DNA from: Chitinophagaceae bacterium
GTDB lineage: Bacteria > Bacteroidota > Bacteroidia > Chitinophagales > Chitinophagaceae
Direction of reading: 5' to 3'
Assembly: GCA_014379785.1 (NCBI GenBank)
Contig: JACMLD010000409.1
Span: 1-7,564, forward strand
DNA length: 7,564 nt
Made by a program: the position numbers and the translations under genes. Positions 6,103-7,564 of the stretch are shown in pieces (position 1 is the stretch's first letter; each line of letters starts with the position of its first letter). Below the pieces are notes generated by a model that was not told the origin of the DNA, did not search any database, and saw only the letters and a list, made by a program, of their open reading frames with translations.

Positions 6103-6840
6103 ATGTTCCAGCATACAGTCCGCAAAGGCGAGACACTCGATGCGATTGCCAGACAATACTCTTTGCCGTCCGGCAAATGGATTTACAGCGCCGCATGCAA
6201 TAGTTCGCTCCGAACTATCCGGCCCAGCGCAAACAGTATCAAAGTCAATGACAAAATCTATATTCCCGACAATCCTGTAAAGGCCGCCCAAACCAAATAT
6301 GATGCTTTAGTGAAACTGCGTGAAGATTATCTGAAGATGAATGAAGACATCAGGAACGGTTGGAGAAACGAACAACGCAGGTTTACATCAGTAAATGAAA
6401 AGGTTGATGTGGGATTGGCAGTTGCAGATATTTTCGGCAGTTTATTCGGTATTGTAAAAAAGGGCATGACGGCCATGAAGTTGAGTGGAGCGCTCGCCGA
6501 AAAAGCCAATAAAGCGCTCGGAAAAGAAGTGCTCGGTTTCGCATACAAGCCACTTGTTGAAAAAGCAGCTGATATTTTTTCAGAAGTAAAAGCCGACGAC
6601 GATACAAAATCCCTTTACTTAAAAGCCATTGTGCAAAGTGCATTAAATTTCAAATCCCCTACATTCTGGGCGGCACAGCTCACGGGTACCAATGCAAGCC
6701 AGGTAAACGAGGACGTATTATTCAACATCGAAAACGAGAAAAACAAAGTGCTGGCTGATCTCAACCGAAAAATTGCGGCTGCCGATGCCGACCTCATTGC
6801 GCAGAAAGCAATATACTTCCGTGGTGGCCCACTTTATTAG
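6103..6840 (+). CDS. LysM-domain protein without signal peptide
   Basis: The 245-residue protein begins almost directly with a LysM domain (about residues 4-55): HTVRKGETLDAIARQYSLP, W26, an Asn-centred stretch, RPSANSIKVNDKIYIP. LysM binds N-acetylglucosamine-containing glycans, usually peptidoglycan. There is no N-terminal signal peptide or transmembrane start. Residues 60-100 are charged and predicted helical. Residues 101-147 form a Gly/Ala/hydrophobic segment (VDVGLAVADIFGSLFGIVKKG...). The C-terminal part (about 205-235) is again a charged helix. The N..LR..RP..N.I...D.IYIP form of LysM resembles domains I recall from proteins linked to type VI or other contractile secretion systems, which also lack signal peptides, but no such genes are in view. 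No upstream in-frame start restores a signal sequence. A run of seven C lies just before the start. The C-terminal function is unknown. Confidence 0.8.
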   Translation: MFQHTVRKGETLDAIARQYSLPSGKWIYSAACNSSLRTIRPSANSIKVNDKIYIPDNPVKAAQTKYDALVKLREDYLKMNEDIRNGWRNEQRRFTSVNEKVDVGLAVADIFGSLFGIVKKGMTAMKLSGALAEKANKALGKEVLGFAYKPLVEKAADIFSEVKADDDTKSLYLKAIVQSALNFKSPTFWAAQLTGTNASQVNEDVLFNIENEKNKVLADLNRKIAAADADLIAQKAIYFRGGPLY

Positions 6841-6866
6841 AACGGTATTCTGGTGAACACTCAATA

Positions 6867-6900
6867 AAAAAGGGGAAATGTTGTGACATTTCCCCTTTTT
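6867..6900. terminator. Strong bidirectional intrinsic terminator
   Basis: AAAAAGGGGAAATG (6867-6880) pairs perfectly with CATTTCCCCTTTTT (6887-6900) across a 6-base loop TTGTGA. The T-run on either strand lets it end the LysM transcript (plus) and the tRNA-Gln transcript (minus), which converge here. Confidence 0.92.
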
Positions 6901-6902
6901 CG

Positions 6903-6973
6903 TTGGCCTGCAAGGATTCGAACCTCGACAAACTGGACCAAAACCAGTTGTACTACCATTATACTACAGGCCA
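6903..6973 (-). tRNA. tRNA-Gln (anticodon UUG)
   Basis: The minus strand folds into a full cloverleaf. The acceptor stem is TGGCCTG/CAGGCCA plus discriminator A at 6903. The D arm holds AATGGTAG. The anticodon stem ACTGG/CCAGT carries the loop TTTTGGT with anticodon TTG at 6941-6939, and the T arm is CGAGG-TTCGAAT-CCTTG. The U1-A72 first pair is typical of glutamine tRNAs. It reads CAA codons, and CAG by wobble. The 3' CCA is not encoded and must be added by a nucleotidyltransferase. Confidence 0.97.
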
Positions 6974-6989
6974 ATCCATAAATGGATTG

Positions 6990-7021
6990 CAAAAATAAGG
7001 GTTGATTCTATTAAACCCAAA
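6990..7021 (-). promoter_or_regulatory. Bacteroidota housekeeping promoter of tRNA-Gln
   Basis: On the minus strand TTTG (7021-7018) and TATTTTTG (6997-6990) are separated by 20 bases, an exact match to the Bacteroidota -33 TTTG / -7 TAnnTTTG promoter. Transcription would begin near 6984, about 11 bases before the tRNA. The spacer contains GGGTT/AACCC (6999-7003 and 7014-7018), which with the T-rich -7 box could also act as a weak terminator for the upstream cphA-like gene. AATCCAT/ATGGATT (6973-6988) forms a further small inverted repeat in the leader. Confidence 0.75.
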
Positions 7022-7037
7022 TGGAATCTCAACAAAA

Positions 7038-7564
7038 TCACAGATGCCTTGGCCCGGAAACAGCGGATTTTTCATCCCTTTCCTTCAATTCCTTTATTTT
7101 ATCCAGCGCACCGGAAACCACATCGCAAAGCACCGTATATAATGCGCCGGGTTTGTAGTTTTTATACACATATTCAAGCGCCTCATTTTCATTCTGGATC
7201 ACCAGCACAGGCATATCAGGCTTTACTTCAGCAATTCCTTCCTCCAACAGTCCAATGATTTCCTCTGCACTCCGGCCCCGAAGGTTTTTATCGCACCTGA
7301 TGATAATTTCATCAAAGAAATTGGCAGAAATTCTTGCGAGCTCACGAATATCATCATCTCTCCGGTCACCAGTACCCGAAATAACCCCCACTTTATACGG
7401 ATAGTCCAGCTTCGAAATAAAATCAACAAGCAATCTCAGCCCATGCGGATTGTGTGCAAAATCTGCCAGCATCGTAAACTGCCGGAAATGGAAAAAATTC
7501 AAGCGACCCGGCGTCTGATTTGAAGACGGGATAAAAGATGCCAGCGCCGACCGGATGTCTTCGA
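7038..7564 (-). CDS. cphA: Cyanophycin synthetase-like protein, C-terminal part (5' end outside window)
   Basis: The minus-strand frame is open from the right edge, giving 174 visible residues up to the TGA at 7040-7038. A TTG at 7502 is internal, because the frame upstream of it is conserved: EDIRSALASFIPSSNQTPGRLNFFHF reads straight on. The visible region is the end of the Mur-ligase half of CphA, which polymerises aspartate and arginine into cyanophycin using ATP. Key stretches are TPGR(L/M)N, TMLADFAHNPHG, GVISGTGDRRDDDIRELARI, FDEIIIRCDKNLRGR and the closing CDVVSGALDKIKELKE. The N-terminal ATP-grasp half is outside the window, so arginine-adding activity and true cyanophycin synthesis cannot be confirmed; some CphA homologues differ in substrate. 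It lies 64 bases upstream of tRNA-Gln on the same strand. Confidence 0.9.
   Translation of the reverse strand, partial: EDIRSALASFIPSSNQTPGRLNFFHFRQFTMLADFAHNPHGLRLLVDFISKLDYPYKVGVISGTGDRRDDDIRELARISANFFDEIIIRCDKNLRGRSAEEIIGLLEEGIAEVKPDMPVLVIQNENEALEYVYKNYKPGALYTVLCDVVSGALDKIKELKERDEKSAVSGPRHL

Noticed and set aside
6903..6973. tRNA-Gln as an integration site for a mobile element carrying the LysM gene
   Set aside because: No duplicated tRNA 3' end, integrase or second attachment site is visible in the window.
6999..7018. Terminator for the cphA-like gene (GGGTT/AACCC with T-rich tail)
   Set aside because: The five-pair stem is weak, and the T-rich tail is better explained as the -7 box of the tRNA promoter; it is noted there as an alternative.

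Overview
The window most likely comes from a member of the Bacteroidota. Three minus-strand promoters match the phylum's -7 consensus TAnnTTTG, and the tRNA promoter also has the -33 TTTG element. Gene starts lack a proper Shine-Dalgarno sequence. The intergenic repeat beginning GTCATTCCGA and ending CGAAATGAC is, as far as I recall, of a kind common in this phylum. The gene families (TapB/DUF3108-like secreted protein, lipoprotein dienelactone hydrolase, CphA-type synthetase) fit an environmental member, possibly a Chitinophagales or Sphingobacteriales relative. I cannot name the genus.

Left half (1-4099, plus strand): one tightly packed nucleotide-sugar operon. It holds the 3' end of a UDP-glucuronate decarboxylase-type SDR enzyme, a TviB/WbpO-clade nucleotide-sugar 6-dehydrogenase, and rfbB, rfbC and rfbD, which turn dTDP-glucose into dTDP-L-rhamnose. 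Two junctions are ATGA stop/start overlaps. The operon makes activated sugars for a surface polysaccharide. rfbA, which makes dTDP-glucose, is not in view, nor are any glycosyltransferases or transport genes; they may lie to the left or elsewhere.

Middle (4101-6010): a minus-strand secreted TapB/DUF3108-like protein converges on rfbD with one base between the stop codons. A 407-base divergent intergenic region (4770-5176) separates it from a plus-strand lipoprotein of the dienelactone hydrolase family. This region holds a promoter for the secreted protein, a perfect 16-bp palindrome, a minus-strand intrinsic terminator with no gene feeding it, a further upstream minus-strand promoter (together suggesting a ~120-nt small RNA or leader), three 21-bp-spaced repeats, and a ~98-bp palindromic interspersed repeat.

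Right (6011-7564): a LysM-domain protein that begins directly at the LysM with no signal peptide, a strong bidirectional terminator, a minus-strand tRNA-Gln(UUG) with a near-ideal Bacteroidota promoter, and the C-terminal part of a cyanophycin-synthetase-like Mur ligase running off the right edge.

Most genes are ordinary. I see no clear new multi-gene system. The best candidates for something undescribed are the minus-strand RNA locus at about 4836-4990, the phased repeats at 4999-5052, and the signal-less LysM protein.
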